Shown: positions 11,466 to 22,743 of the stretch, one piece after another
How the letters are laid out: every line of letters begins with the position of its first letter
How positions within the stretch are numbered: the first letter of the stretch is position 1
Source of the DNA: Lineus longissimus
Taxonomy: Eukaryota; Nemertea; Pilidiophora; Heteronemertea; Lineidae
Length of the DNA stretch: 64,000 nt
Reading direction: 5' to 3'
Assembly (NCBI RefSeq): GCF_910592395.1
Contig: NC_088326.1
Span: 12,717,001 to 12,781,000, forward strand
Made by a program: the position numbers and the translations under genes
The notes under the pieces: model-generated
What the model was told of the DNA's origin: nothing
Seen by the model: the letters and a program-made list of their open reading frames with translations, nothing else
Databases searched by the model: none

Positions 11466-11695
11466 TTTTTCTCCTAAAAAAATCAATGTTGCATGATAGG
11501 ATGTGCTGTCTTTTTTCTCCATCAGGCGAAAGTGTAGAGTATAAGGGTACTCTTCGGCCAAAGCTTACTTCGTAAACAGATTTTTCTCCTAAAAAAATCA
11601 ATGTTGCATGATAGGATGTGCTGTCTTTTTTCTCCATCAGGCGAAAGTGTAGAGTATAAGGGTACTCTTCGGCCAAAGCTTACTTCGTAAACAGA
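11466..11695. repeat. Perfect 115-bp tandem duplication
   Basis: Bases 11466-11580 and 11581-11695 are identical by direct comparison along the full 115-base unit (each begins TTTTTCTCCTAAAAAAATCA and ends CTTCGTAAACAGA). Zero differences implies a very recent event or an assembly duplication. The minus-strand open frame across it (11395-11676) simply repeats the same peptide with a frame change between copies and is not evidence for a gene. Confidence 0.95.
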
Positions 11696-12721
11696 TTAAA
11701 CTATAGTGATTGTCAGTTAAACTTTGTTGGGCTTCTCTTCGTTTGAAATACTGTTACCATGAAATTTCCGTATCATTTTGCGAAATATTATCTTAAAAAT
11801 GATATTTCACGATCTTCTTTATTTTGGCGTATTACAACATGTACATTTTTAGCGAACATAAAGCGCTGGCTAAAGCTTTGCTGTGCCAGGCCACTCTTCG
11901 TAAAAATAGAAGGTGGCTTACAGTTCATTGTAACAATCGCGGTATTTTGTTTTTGTTATAATTTAGGATATATTTTTGTTCCTATCTAAAGCATCATCAT
12001 TGAAAAAAGTGTTGGATGGCCTTCAATTCAATAATCACGTCCTCTGTGCGCTTTACAAAAGAAAGAAGAAAAACCTTCTACCCAGTGTTCTATCACGTTT
12101 TCAATCCTCTGGGGGTAACGATAGTCTGCTTGAAAATGTTCAAACAGTATTTTAGATCCCTGACGACTCATTTTGCGACCATACTAGTTTAAGATCCCCA
12201 TCAGCAGCAGTGCATAGTGCATTCATATAAGCGAAAAGTAAAGTAGATGTTTGAATGAATATATTTTACTCGCCTGTTAGAGTTATGTTTGTAGAATTAA
12301 TTCAGTCTTAAGTGCAATATTTCGTTTAAAGCAAAATCATTTCTACAAAAAAAGGAATTTAGTTATTCTTATACCAATCCAACACCTGATAATGCATGAG
12401 ATGAGTGAAAGATTAAATGTGGATATTCTAAAGAAATCTCAGCTAAAGAAAGAATAAAAAACGATTTTTTTTTCTTTTGAAAACTTGACAAAGGTCCATG
12501 AATAACAATCCGATAATATCTGCTGGTATTCACAGTGCTATTCAAACACAACCGAAATAACACAAAAGAAGAAAATCAAAATGATGTTCAGTAAAAAGAT
12601 ATGATAACGAAACAAACAAATACAGAATAGCTCCAAGAAAAATAACACTTTTGATAATTTTTGCTCTATATTTTACCCCTTTGGTGGTGCAATATTCTGC
12701 TGTCGCATTTTGAAATCAAGT
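11696..12721. other. Stretch without a supported gene
   Basis: I see AT-rich sequence only. The open frame at 11759-11989 is hydrophobic at its end and has no support. Confidence 0.5.
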
Positions 12722-12887
12722 AATTTGTCTTCAAATGCTTAAATTTCGTTCAGTTCGTTGAATTTTGAAGAAAGGGAATTTGTCTTCAAAATGCTTAAAT
12801 TTCGTTCAGTTCGTTGAATTTTGAAGAAAGGGAATTTGTCTTCAAAATGCTTAAATTTCGTTCAGTTCGTTGAATTTTGAAGAAAGG
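12722..12887. repeat. Tandem triplication of a 55/56-bp unit
   Basis: Three head-to-tail units begin AATTTGTCTTCAAA at 12722, 12777 and 12833 and end TTTTGAAGAAAGG. Units two and three are essentially identical at 56 bases; unit one lacks one A. There is no coding signal. Confidence 0.95.
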
Positions 12888-13410
12888 AAAAAAGTTCAAT
12901 ATTTAGGTTTGAAACATAACAAATGAATCACTGTATCAAGAAACTTTGCTCAACTGGTATTCATTTTGTAGTAAATCATCTTTTCGAAAATCATTAATGA
13001 ATAGAGGTTGTCTTTATTTGGACAACTAAATGGCAGAAACGAAATAATATAAAGCATTGCCATAAAGGGGGTGAAAGGAAAATAGAAGAAAATAGAACAG
13101 CTCTGAGAAAAATAATGCATCGTGATAAAGTTAATTTGCTATAATTTAAGATTTTGGTGCATAGTTCCTAAGACGAAAATGCTGATTATATCTTTATACA
13201 AGATTATATTTTTTCTTAATACGTTTAAATTTCGTTCTGTTCCGAGCAAAATACAACACAGATAGGAGAAAAAGATTACTTCTATTTGCTTGGTCGTGTA
13301 AAAGTCTTTACGTAAATCGTTTTGTTTAGTCTCGCAAATCATGAGTATACCATAACTATAATAACTTGTCTTGGATTCATTCCAGTCATTATTGACTTTA
13401 TGAACATTCT

Positions 13411-13647
13411 CATTGCGTTCAGTACGTTTGATATCGGTATAGGCTTATCGAACTTCCCACCTCAAAAAAGCTGTTTCGTGTTGTTCAATGTTACCTAGAT
13501 TTGCCCAGATAACCCTTTGATAAGCTAGTAGAACAATGGGAATTTAGGCCTAGGTGCGAGCGGGCTCAGTTTAAAGACAATAGGCCGTATATTGGGCAAG
13601 GCCTAAATTCTTTTGACTACAGAATAAAGAGGCAAAATAACTTAATG
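13411..13647 (+). mobile_element. Family A foldback MITE, copy 1
   Basis: Family A elements are about 220-240 bp. They begin near CATTACGTTTATTTGCCC, end near GGGGCAAAATAACGTAATG (an imperfect terminal inverted repeat) and hold a central hairpin. The hairpin has arms GAATTTAGGCCTAG and CTAGGCCTAAATTC around GTGCGAGCGGGCTTTGTTTAAAGACAATAGACCG-type text (split by changes in each copy). This copy keeps the hairpin arms at about 13540 and 13600-13610, with one arm mutated to CAAGGCC. No protein is encoded, so movement would need a transposase from elsewhere. Confidence 0.75.
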
Positions 13648-14496
13648 TTTAAGACTTCTATCGGTCTTGTAATCTTGTATCAAATGGGGTACAGTACACA
13701 ACCTTTAAATGACATTTGCGTGAAAAGCATCCAGAGAGGAATAAGAAATTATCCAATCATAGAAAATCGAACAAATACTGTGAAACAATTAAAGAATTCC
13801 AAAAATTGAATTCCGTTCTGGCATTTTTGAATATCCAGATGGCGTGTATGACCTGTCCTTGGCTCCAAACATCCAACATCAAGCTTTGGACGTAAAATGA
13901 GAATGGACGAGGCTACTATAAACTCTTATGGACATTCTGGACATTCTTTGTACTTTAGCAGACGCCCTTGGTTAACTGGATGATTTATTGTATGGCCAAG
14001 GACAAATCTTTGAATATTTTACCCCCAATTTTACCCGAGGGGATGGGGTGATCCTACACTGCGTGCGGCGCTGGCCTTTGATCGAATCCCATGCATGCTG
14101 TACGGGGCTTTGACCCGTTCAACTGGCGCCCACAGCGAAGATCATGATCAAAAGTTAAGCAGACCCAAACAAAGAGTTGATTTGAGAAATCCTGTAACGA
14201 ACGAACGCTCCATCCATGTTCAAGGTCAAGCCTCATTCACTTTCGAACTCGACCCGGCGTACGGGATCAAATTCTAATCCATGTATCGTGTGTATTTTTT
14301 GTCAAATTGCACTCGCTTTCTCCTGTAATCAGTCTTCTAACTTCTTCAACTTCTTTTTCACCGGCACACAAAAGCAAAAAGTGTTTTTTGTGCTACTAGT
14401 ACAAAATGTAATCTCTTCAATCTGAGATGTGTGTTACGTGTTTCTTACGTAGTTTATTTAGCAAAGAAAAAGTCCACTTGGATTTTATTAGGTTTA

Positions 14497-14717
14497 CATT
14501 GTATATACCCTGCTGGTTTATGCCTATCGAGCACCCTGTAAGGCTTTCGTGATGGTCGATGTTATCGATGATTGCCATGATGACCTTTTTATAAGACTGT
14601 CAAACAATGTGAATTTAGGCCTAGGTGCGAGCAAGCTTTGTTTAAAGACAATAGACCGTGTGTTGAGCTAGGCCTGAATGCTTCTAACTGTGAATTAAGG
14701 GGCAAACTAACGTAATG
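14497..14717 (+). mobile_element. Family A foldback MITE, copy 2
   Basis: Starts CATTGTATATACCCTGCTGG and ends AACTAACGTAATG. The left hairpin arm is intact at 14611; the right arm reads CTAGGCCTGAATG with two changes. Flanking AGGTTTA/GTTAGA text hints at, but does not prove, a target duplication. Confidence 0.75.
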
Positions 14718-15030
14718 GTTAGAGGTTTCATACGGAGCAAAATGTTGTACATTGTATTTCATTCTGAAACTTCAAAGTCAAAAGTGTCTGTAATTACTTA
14801 TATTTTGCCAGAATCGGGTTATATAGATCACCAAGAAAAGTAAAGAATGGGTACCACACTCCCATCACATTGTGGGTAAACGGGGCCTTCTTGAAGAAGC
14901 GTGTCCTAGTTAATATCCCCTTGTTTTGAAGTATATATTTCGACCTGGGGCTACATTTTTCAACCAGACAGCTAGTTGTCATGAATACTCCTCTCATGTT
15001 ATATATGAACTCGTCATTTCTGTTTTACAG

Positions 15031-15087
15031 ATGTGGGGTTCGAGAAACCAGAATGAGAGCTTCGAGAAAAGTTCGTCCAGAATCGAG
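15031..15087 (+). CDS. Exon-like segment, 57 nt, product unknown
   Basis: A strong acceptor (TCATTTCTGTTTTACAG) and a consensus donor (CGAG|GTAAGG) bound exactly 57 bases. In phase 0 it reads MWGSRNQNESFEKSSSRIE, a polar serine-rich peptide; a second frame (CGVRETRMRASRKVRPESR) is also open. Both splice signals are among the best in the window, but no neighbouring exon could be linked. Confidence 0.22.
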
Positions 15088-16092
15088 GTAAGGGTTTTCT
15101 TAATTCATGGTTTCATGAAAATTCTCACAGGTTTCGTACATTTGGCTTATTGTGATCTTCTTGCTCTGTTTCGGCACGAAGTCACACTTTCTAGTCTTCA
15201 GACTCCAACGTTAGTCAATTTATGGCTTGTCCACAACGAATTTGAACTTTCGAACTTTTTTTGAAAATTGGCCTCTCTTGGGCAGCTTTCAATATCATTT
15301 TCTAATTATCAAATTCATCTAATTATTCATGCCGTCCTTAGTCATGTTTCGATGTGTGGTAATTTACATAAGTTAATATTCTTGGCTTTCAGAACCATTT
15401 AATGTCAATTTTGCATGGAAATGTGTACATCACGATGGCGTAGGCTAGTCTGACCCTGGGGAGGAGGGAGCACATCGTGATCTCGTGCACGTCCCCTGCC
15501 TATGCCTCTGGACAATTTCAGAATAGACTCAATGGCTAAAAATTAACATAACCCGACCAGTGTCTTCCTTATTTATGTTGTTGTCGAAATATACGACTGG
15601 AAATATTACTTTTTCAGGCCTCTGTATAAGTAATGCGTATTGTTTTCACTTTAGGGTCCATAATTATAAATTGCAGGCAGCTTTGTTATCGTTTTTTGTC
15701 AAAATATACATATTTGCAAACAGTTTTTTTTTCACCACTGTTGTGTCGTAGTGAGGAAGTGCAATGAGTTGTTCTATAGTGTCTATCGTTAGGATATGAG
15801 TCTGCTTTCATTGTTGTTGCTGCCCTGCAAAGTAATTACTGTTCGCGTGATATAATGTTTTCTTTTTTGTTGTTGTCTGTGCGACATAGTACATTTGCTT
15901 AATTAGTTCTGTGCATATGTTCTTTTGTGTTCAGCATGTCTTTTGCTGAAAAAATGCATTCGATGTACGTGTATTTCCTAATGCTACACTAAGGGGTGGG
16001 TCAGTAAAACATAATTCAAAAGTAAAAGAGTTGGAGAAATGTTCTTCCATCATGATCAGTAACTTTAACGAACTAGATGGTTTATAACTTAC
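15088..16092. other. Stretch without a supported gene
   Basis: I see T-rich intron-like sequence with no arrays and no gene model. Confidence 0.5.
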
Positions 16093-16793
16093 CTCCCGAA
16101 TTTGCAATGACCACTGTTCATCTTGGTCACGGAATGACCTAGACCTCGTTATGGGAACGAGGTCAAGGTCTGGGTCTCGTTCAGTTCCCCCTGCCTCCTT
16201 GAGGAGTAGTGGCAGAAAGACTTCCGGGAGCCCCCACCCATCGTTACGGTTAAGGAATTAACCAATGTCGCGATGCGATGAGAGGAATGTGCAGCTCTCT
16301 GGTGTCTCTGGGTGTCGAGTGATGTATTTGATTCAATTAATAATAACTCTGATGATGTAGTGATAATGCATGAAATGTGATATGATTACGAGGCGAAATC
16401 TACTTAAATTGTTTGGGATCAAATTTTGGAGTTTGGGATTGCCACATAGGAGCAGTATCAATCAAACTGGGCGCCAATGTGCCAGAACACACGTCACTCT
16501 GATGCCAGAGTTTTTCAATCTCTAATGTTTCGACCTTGACCTCAACCATTAATGAAATCCCTTTCTTGGACTGATGGAAAGTTCAGATTACGATCCAAAA
16601 AGGAAAAGAGGTCATTCTTTTCTCTGGTCGACGTCATCAAGTCAAGTTGGAGGGGGGGGGGGGGGGCATAGCGGAGTAGTCCGTCGGCACTATTTAAGAG
16701 CAGCTTACCAGCAGGCCATTGTACTAGGATTTTGCAAATGACGGAAATGCCATATTGCGCCACGGTAGGAAAAGGCGAGAGGAATATGCTAGT
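16093..16793 (-). CDS. Possible two-exon gene fragment, minus strand
   Basis: Upstream exon 16709-16793 (85 nt) follows acceptor CATTAGTGCAG and ends at donor CTG|GTAAGC. It reads TSIFLSPFPTVAQYGISVIC and then KILVQWPA plus one base. Downstream exon 16093-16190 (98 nt) follows a pyrimidine-rich tract ending GGAGGCAG and ends at consensus donor GGGAG|GTAAGTTAT. It contributes two bases, then GTERDPDLDLVPITRSRSFR and DQDEQWSLQIRE. The split codon is restored as Gly, so the phases agree across a 518-base intron, and the other two frames of the second exon contain stops. The first part is hydrophobic, the second polar and charged. Start, stop and further exons are not seen. No family recognised; phase agreement alone has a one-in-three chance probability. 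Confidence 0.3.
16652..16666. repeat. G15 homopolymer
   Basis: This is an unbroken run of 15 G. Similar G or C runs occur at 20086-20098 (13), 48126-48136 (11), 51256-51267 (12) and 63025-63036 (12). Lengths may be unreliable in sequencing. Confidence 0.9.
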
Positions 16794-18150
16794 CTGCACT
16801 AATGAACATTTTCATGAGCTCATTCATACGGTACAAGATTTGCGAAAGGAAAAAAAAGACCCAGGAGTGTGGCTGATAATGCATCCAAAAGCACAAAAAA
16901 GTAAGGAGCTCGCCTGTGTGAATTTCAATTTCGCATCCAGCGCGCTACGATTCCCCAGCATCAAATGGTGATGAGGGGATCTGGATGCATCGAGCAAAAA
17001 ATTGTATCAAAGAAAGTCTTTTTTTGTTCCCTGCAAACTAATGGATGTGTCACACTCTAAATGTGAGCGGCATTTGCATCGGCATTATGCCGAGTGTGGG
17101 AGTATTAGAGAGGTTTAGATTTTGATACGGTAACGAAAACGAGGTGGCATTTTGACGTGATTGATGAAACGTTTGCTATGGTCAGAAATGCAATAAAAGA
17201 GTCAAATCTTTATTATCTGATGTGCATCAAAACAATAATACAAAACAATTATCTTGACTTTAATGCGCCAAGGAAAGAAACAATACTCATTTCGTTCTGG
17301 GGTCACAATCAGAACCTCCCTATTTCTGTATGCCTTTCACTATTATTCCCCCGAAAGCTATTGAAAAACATTTAACTGATTTCTTTAACCAAAAAAACCA
17401 CCAATGAGAGAGAAATTCACGAGAGAAAAAATGCGGCATGAAAAAACATTAACGCGGTCGTTTTTACGTTCCGTTGGTTTTTCTTATATCACAAATTGAC
17501 AGTTTTTCCCTCTCGCCGAGAAAATATGATTTTTTATGATTCCAGTTTGTCGTGCGGTCGGCGCCTTCAACGCACGTATTTTTTTCAAATCCCGATTATA
17601 CTAAAAACATTAAAAACTCCCTTGCCCCGGGGTGACCTTTTTTCACATCTACGAAACGGCTCAATAGACGTTCGGATATTTATTTTTCGTAGTTTTTGCA
17701 ACATTTAGCTTTTTTCTTGGTAATGTGGCCAGCAAGTCAACCGCCCGAAGCTCGTACCGATTATTTTAAGCGGATACAGGGAACGTGCATTTAAGTCACA
17801 AGCGCTGGGAGCTGTCATTGGCTTCTGCATGGTTGGCCTTACCCATCATTTAAATTACAGTGATCTCTTCGGTTGTGGCTTCGCTGTGTCGAATCTAACC
17901 CAGCGCAAGCCACTCGATCGCATACTATATCTCAATCGAAAATTTAGACCGCTGTGGCGAAAACGAACGTAATATTGCACTAAGGGGTGTGAGATGTCAT
18001 TGCAGTTCGTAGAAATAGAGGCCTAAGAGGTTGGGTAGAATCCAAACCCCTTGTTATAAGATAACACAATACAAAACCACATTTTGTCATCCAGCGCGCT
18101 GATTCAGCCATAAAAATCTCCCATGACACTTGAGTAGCCCTGTTATGCTT
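16794..18150. other. Stretch without a supported gene
   Basis: The sequence is unique-looking and has no array. Open frames near 16732-16971 and 17496-17708 lack splice support. Confidence 0.5.
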
Positions 18151-18283
18151 TACCTTGTTTTCCATTGATTTCCCTAGAGCCAACACGGTCGTCAGGATAT
18201 TTACTTCCTGTAATTTTTCTGTCCATTTCCTGTCCGGTTTTTTATCACGTGATATCCGCGCTGTGCTAGTTTTATAAACAAAC
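18151..18283 (-). CDS. Weak exon-like segment, minus strand
   Basis: Within a 103-codon minus-strand frame, the part reading RISRDKKPDRKWTEKLQEVN and then ILTTVLALGKSMENK ends at a good donor AAG|GTAAAGC. It is lysine-rich and polar like real protein. The upstream boundary is poor: the possible acceptor AAAACTAG lacks a pyrimidine tract, and the same bases resemble a TATA box (TTTATAAAAC). Either a first exon or chance. I do not recognise the peptide. Confidence 0.15.
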
Positions 18284-18455
18284 GGAGGCAAATTTGACCA
18301 CTCAAGTCAATACCAATGTCCTTGTTTGTGTCTTTTTCGTTACGTACCGCTGCGCAATTTACGATTGATGATCTGATTCGCATGATAATTCAAAATGGCG
18401 CAGTATTAAGTAGGAATCTAATAGCTGCGCTTATATAGAGTTCGGGGGTTAAATT

Positions 18456-18850
18456 CAGATGGTTTAAAGTTCTACCGACTTTTTGTCATCGGTGGCAAGG
18501 AAATGGGGGTTCCAGAAGTCCCGGAAACACGAAAAGTTTAGAGTGCGCTGGTCTGAAAGATAGACAGTACACAGTTTTTATCAGATCATGATCTGAATTC
18601 AGATGTTTCAAAGTTTTTCGGACTGTTTGTCTTGGGGCAAAGAAACAGGGGGTACAAGAAGTCTGGGAGATTCAGGAAGTCTTTTTGTCTACGGAGGCAA
18701 AGAGGGGGACACCAGACTTCCGGGAAATTCGGGAAGTTTAAAGTGCACTGACCTCTTTATTTAGGTCAGGGTCTAAATTCCATGACTGTTTGTCCGGGGA
18801 GAAAAGAAAACTTGGGTACAAGAGCCCAGTTTGCCAAATCAGGAAGCATT
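18456..18850. repeat. Diverged tandem repeats, about 80-140 bp units
   Basis: Four loose units share the order ACTNTTTGTC..GG.G(G)CAAAGAAA..GGGG(G)TACAAGAAGTC..GGGA.ATTC.GGAAGT. They begin near 18456, 18598, 18680 and 18777, and parts of the linker (TCAGATCATGATCTGAATTC, AGTGCACTGACCTC) also recur. Divergence is high, so this is an old array. Confidence 0.55.
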
Positions 18851-19148
18851 GATAGGGGTGTGAAGGTGTCTTCAAGGCCAGGTGTCAAATTCTGTTCTGT
18901 GTATCGCGGAAGTGTGGCTGAGATTGGGAGGCTTTGAGGAAATTAGGGCAGGGACTGGCGTAGGAGTTCGGAGCGGGGGCGGAGTGAAAGAAGGCCGGCC
19001 TTGAGACAGTTCGGCGGGGCATCTTAAGATTCAAATTTAATATCTTTTGAATTGGGAAGGTTGCATCGATGACAGAATTTGTTTTGTCAGTATCTTTACC
19101 AGGATGAAAATCATCCCAAGATTCTGGTTATGATATTCTCAATCTCAG

Positions 19149-19312
19149 GACACAAATCCACATTCTTCCGCCTTGGAGTAATTGCCCCCAGTTTCCCTCG
19201 TTTGAACCCCAACGGTCGTGAGGATCCAGGCAAGCCTCTTTGTCTAACATGCCTTGTTTCAAATGTGCCAAATGATACCGGTCAGAAAGACTCCATTGGT
19301 AGACTGATTGAG
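19149..19312 (+). CDS. Best single exon candidate, 164 nt, product unknown
   Basis: The acceptor is GATATTCTCAATCTCAG and the donor GAG|GTATAAAG. After two bases of a split codon the frame reads HKSTFFRLGVIAPSFPRLNP, then NGREDPGKPLCLTCLVSNVP and NDTGQKDSIGRLIE, ending in phase 0. Composition is very protein-like: mixed charges, Pro/Gly turns and a CLTC pair. The base composition (more C in codon third positions) differs from the T-rich flanks. The stop codon lies two codons past the donor, which favours a spliced exon over a short free-standing frame. No adjacent exon could be joined with confidence and I do not recognise the peptide. Confidence 0.35.
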
Positions 19313-19350
19313 GTATAAAGTGTGAAGTAAGGACAACATTCTAGTGCGCC

Positions 19351-19470
19351 AATTTGCAGTTTGGACCTTTCGTTGTTTGGACCTTTTGCAGTTTGAACCT
19401 TCTGCCTTCTGCTGTTTGGGCCTTTTTCTGTAAGGACATTTTCCAGTACGGACCTGTTTCTGTTTGGTGT
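19351..19470. repeat. Short-period repeat, about 15-17 bp
   Basis: Repeated TTTGCAGTTTGGACCT-like units, progressively degraded (TTGTTTGGACC, TTTGCAGTTTGAACC, CTGCTGTTTGGGCC, CAGTACGGACC, TTCTGTTTGG). This is a small decayed minisatellite directly after the exon-like segment at 19149-19312. Confidence 0.7.
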
Positions 19471-20263
19471 TGCATTTGAGCGGAATCTTTCATTCGATTC
19501 GGCGCTATGGATTATTGGATTGGAGCCATGGATACTGAAATTCGTATGACATTCAGTTGAATTGATTAAACTTGTTAAATGCTGCGAAGTATTTTGTGCT
19601 TTTTCTCTATTTTTCCTATCGACTGCATCTGTAGAGTTTCACTGGCAGACAGCACACCGTGTTGGCACTTTCATTGACTGATACCCGCGTCCTGAATTTA
19701 TCAAATAAATAATTACATTGTAAATAATATTCTCAAGCAATATTTACTTATCCTTTGTGTACCCTGAACTCAAATACGACATAGTTCAATAGGGCTTTAT
19801 TACTTCAAAGCAAGAGGTTTGCTAAGAGGCAGTGCACTAGTGTATTTGTTTGTGAATCAGTTAAAAAATGAATGAATTCTGGCACGCGTAATGCTCACTT
19901 AAGAAAGATTTCGTTCGTCTCTCTAAACTGACGCCTTTTCCAAGGCTCTTGAAATTGGCAAAGGGTTTTCGAGTCTTGATACATGAATTATTATTAGCCT
20001 TGAGGATGTTAAGCTAGATGCGGTTCATCAGGAAAGTTTGTATTCAACAACAGACATCGCTTATCTCGGCACATGTTATAAATGTGGGGGGGGGGGGGTA
20101 TACATATTGTAACGCAAACAGACTTCATACTGTCAATATTTCGTTTCCTTTTTCAATTGGAACTCTTCGTTGGGCAGCTCCATAAAACAATACGTTCCAT
20201 GTACAAACTATTCGTGAAAGGTCATTTAAATGAGTGAACAACTTACTAGTTTTCGAATACTTC

Positions 20264-20499
20264 CCAAGGTCGAAAATTCAGATAGAAAACTTATAAGATT
20301 CTCAGTTAAGATCTAAGTCATTTTCGTGTACAAGTAAATGTATATTCGTTACAGGATTCTTGTAAGATTCTTTGTCAAGATCTCAACTAAGACTCTTGCA
20401 AGCATACTGTATTGAATGTACATGCAAATGTACACAAATCTGAATACACCCCAAACAAAGAATCCAGTATCAGAATCATATCTTGATTTCCGACCTTGG
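20264..20499 (+). mobile_element. Family B MITE-like element, complete copy
   Basis: The ends are inverted repeats. The left end CCAAGGTCGAAAATTCAGAT (from 20264) and the reverse complement of the right end, CCAAGGTCGGAAATCAAGAT, agree at about 18 of 21 positions over the full arm. The interior carries ATTCGTTACAGGATTCTTGT and related text shared with other copies. It is 236 bp with no open frame of note. Terminal inverted repeats on a short non-coding element are typical of DNA-transposon MITEs. No clear target duplication is visible. Confidence 0.65.
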
Positions 20500-21597
20500 T
20501 GTATCCTGGTTAAAGAGTTTTTGTCAATTTTTCCGTTTTCGAAACTTTTCCACCAAGAAATCCAATTAGGCCAAAATCAACACTCTTCTTTCATAATCCA
20601 AACAACTTTTACAGATTTTGAAATAATTTCATAACTTGTCCACATTTTTTTTCAAATTACTTCATGATATTTCGTTTATCAGAGATGCCCAGGAAAAAAT
20701 GGACACGAGTTGTCAGGATTTTAAAAATTGGAATCCTGTGTAGCATTGATGGTATCGGTTATGAAAAGATTTCGTTCATCATCATGAGTCACGATTCTAT
20801 ATCTTTTCTTGGAAACCTAAATGTTATCAGGCTCGATTATTAAGAAGATTCAAATCTTTGTTGTCATTATTGTTGATGGGGCTATATTAAAGTATTTTTG
20901 GAAGACTCTACCATTCGTTTATAATTGTACAAAGGTCACAAAGAATTGTGAGTTCAACTATCACCATGGTTCCCTGCATAGGATGCCCATTTAATTCTAA
21001 AACAGAGGTCAAAACTTAGGTTTGTTTTCAATCAATGACATGTTCCATTAAAAAACATTTTCCAATTTAGTATGTCACAAATTTAGAAGGACTTATGGGG
21101 ATATAAAGACTTTGTTCTAATGATATTTAAAAGTTTCATCAACGTTAAATAAACCAGTTGAAATCATATTCTAGTAAATTCAGCATCATTTTGCAATAAT
21201 ACCTTTGATATTAGGAATATACAAAGCAGGTGCCACTAACTACGGAATTCGTTTCTATGAAAATCTGCTATTAATTCTTCTATGTCAAAATTAATCATTT
21301 TCAAAATCTCCCCACACCCATGCAACGAACGTTAAGAACCTGACAGGGAATCGTTTAAACGCTTCATTTCACTAAAGATGTTACTTTTGTTTGATAAAAA
21401 ACTTCCAATTATGAATATTTCACAAAATTTGCTGAGTCATTCGAGATTGGATTAGTGGGGATGGAGATTAAAGCTTACGTCATCTTCAAGCAGTGGAAGG
21501 GGAGTGTGGTTTCGTTCTGAATTGATTTGGGGTATTGGAAGTGTTTCAGAACTAACTGGTTGAAAGGAAGATCAACCATTCTGCCCTCAGGTTGTGG
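20500..21597. other. Stretch without a supported gene
   Basis: I see AT-rich sequence with no array, element or gene model. Confidence 0.5.
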
Positions 21598-22080
21598 TCA
21601 TGACTCAAAACTATTGTCATGAGGAATATTTCTAACTTTGCTTGGTTTTGGTGAAAGCATGGACGAAGATGTTTCACTTTTTTCTTGAGGCCTTTTCATA
21701 ACAAGTAACGAAATGTATCTCTCCGTTTCGGAATACAACAAGAATGAGATATTTCGTTGCGGAAACTTAGCATCGTAGAAAACCACTTCTTCGGAATTTA
21801 ACATGATATTTGGCACAAAGACACACGTCACTCTGCTGTAATAATAATCTGGCGAACTATTCCCGAAAAAAACGAGCTTAACAAGAATACAAAGGCTCGA
21901 AAAAAGGCATGATTCACCGCATTCAGTACGCGTGGTGCGTCATGATTCAGCGCGTGCGGGCCTCATTATCATGTTCGACAGCCATGATACTCACACTCTC
22001 GCGCCAGGTTGTAAAACACAAACGTTGCCTCGGAAATCACATGCAAGGCTCTTACATGGAACAAGGTTGATCCGTGTCGT
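21598..22080 (-). CDS. Possible 3' end of a minus-strand gene, two exons
   Basis: Upstream exon 22056-22080 (25 nt) has a superb acceptor (TCTTTTGGTCTTTTGCAG) and a strong donor (CCAT|GTAAGAG). In the frame that leaves two bases at its end it reads DTDQPCS. After a 220-base intron, exon 21598-21835 follows acceptor ATTATTATTACAG with one base completing an Ile codon. It then reads RVTCVFVPNIMLNSEEVVFY, DAKFPQRNISFLLYSETERY, ISLLVMKRPQEKSETSSSML and SPKPSKVRNIPHDNSFES to a TGA. The last part is a polar Ser/Lys/Pro tail, as in many cytoplasmic C termini. Phases agree and composition is convincingly protein-like. No polyadenylation signal AATAAA is evident close below. The exon at 25124-25196 cannot join directly, because its end phase does not match the start of the 25-nt exon. 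Not recognised. Confidence 0.38.
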
Positions 22081-22743
22081 CTGCAAAAGACCAAAAGACG
22101 TCTGGCACGAACAAGACATTTGCATTTGTATCGAATTTTCTTGTTTCTTCTAATTAAAATGCTTTGCGGAAAGTTACACGATATGATTGATATTCTTCGA
22201 TCTAATAGAACTGAGGTTCAGAAAAAAACTCCGACAGATCCTCGAGGAATACGATATTTTTATGACAATGATGATGAAGGTCGTTGCAACTAACGAAAGG
22301 TTGCTAGGCATTAACACCTGCCAGTAGGGCGTTTTCCCAAAATGAAACGACCGTAAACAGCCAGATCTGACACCCTAAAGATTTTTCTCAGTTTATTTCA
22401 ACGAATCCCTCCCTTCAAATTCTTTATAAATGATAAGCTGCTATGCTTTCTAGAACCAGCGGTGTTTGAGTCTGCTGATCTCTGCTTTTAAACCTGATTC
22501 ACCCTTTTCTCCCCCTTATTTCAGACTTTTCAATTGGGGGAAACGGAGATAAACGAAATCTGTCATTCGAGAAAAATGTGTTCTGTCTTTCATTAGCATT
22601 CCCCGAACATTGAGGGAAACACTCATACACGAACATATTGAAAACACTGCTTCCACCTTTCATCATAAGTACGGAAGTTACATATTACTAATTTCCTTTA
22701 GAAATATATTTGAAACAACGATCTGACCAAAAAATGCAACTCC
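22081..22743. other. Stretch without a supported gene
   Basis: Nothing supportable seen. No further upstream exon of the minus-strand model could be placed here. Confidence 0.5.
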
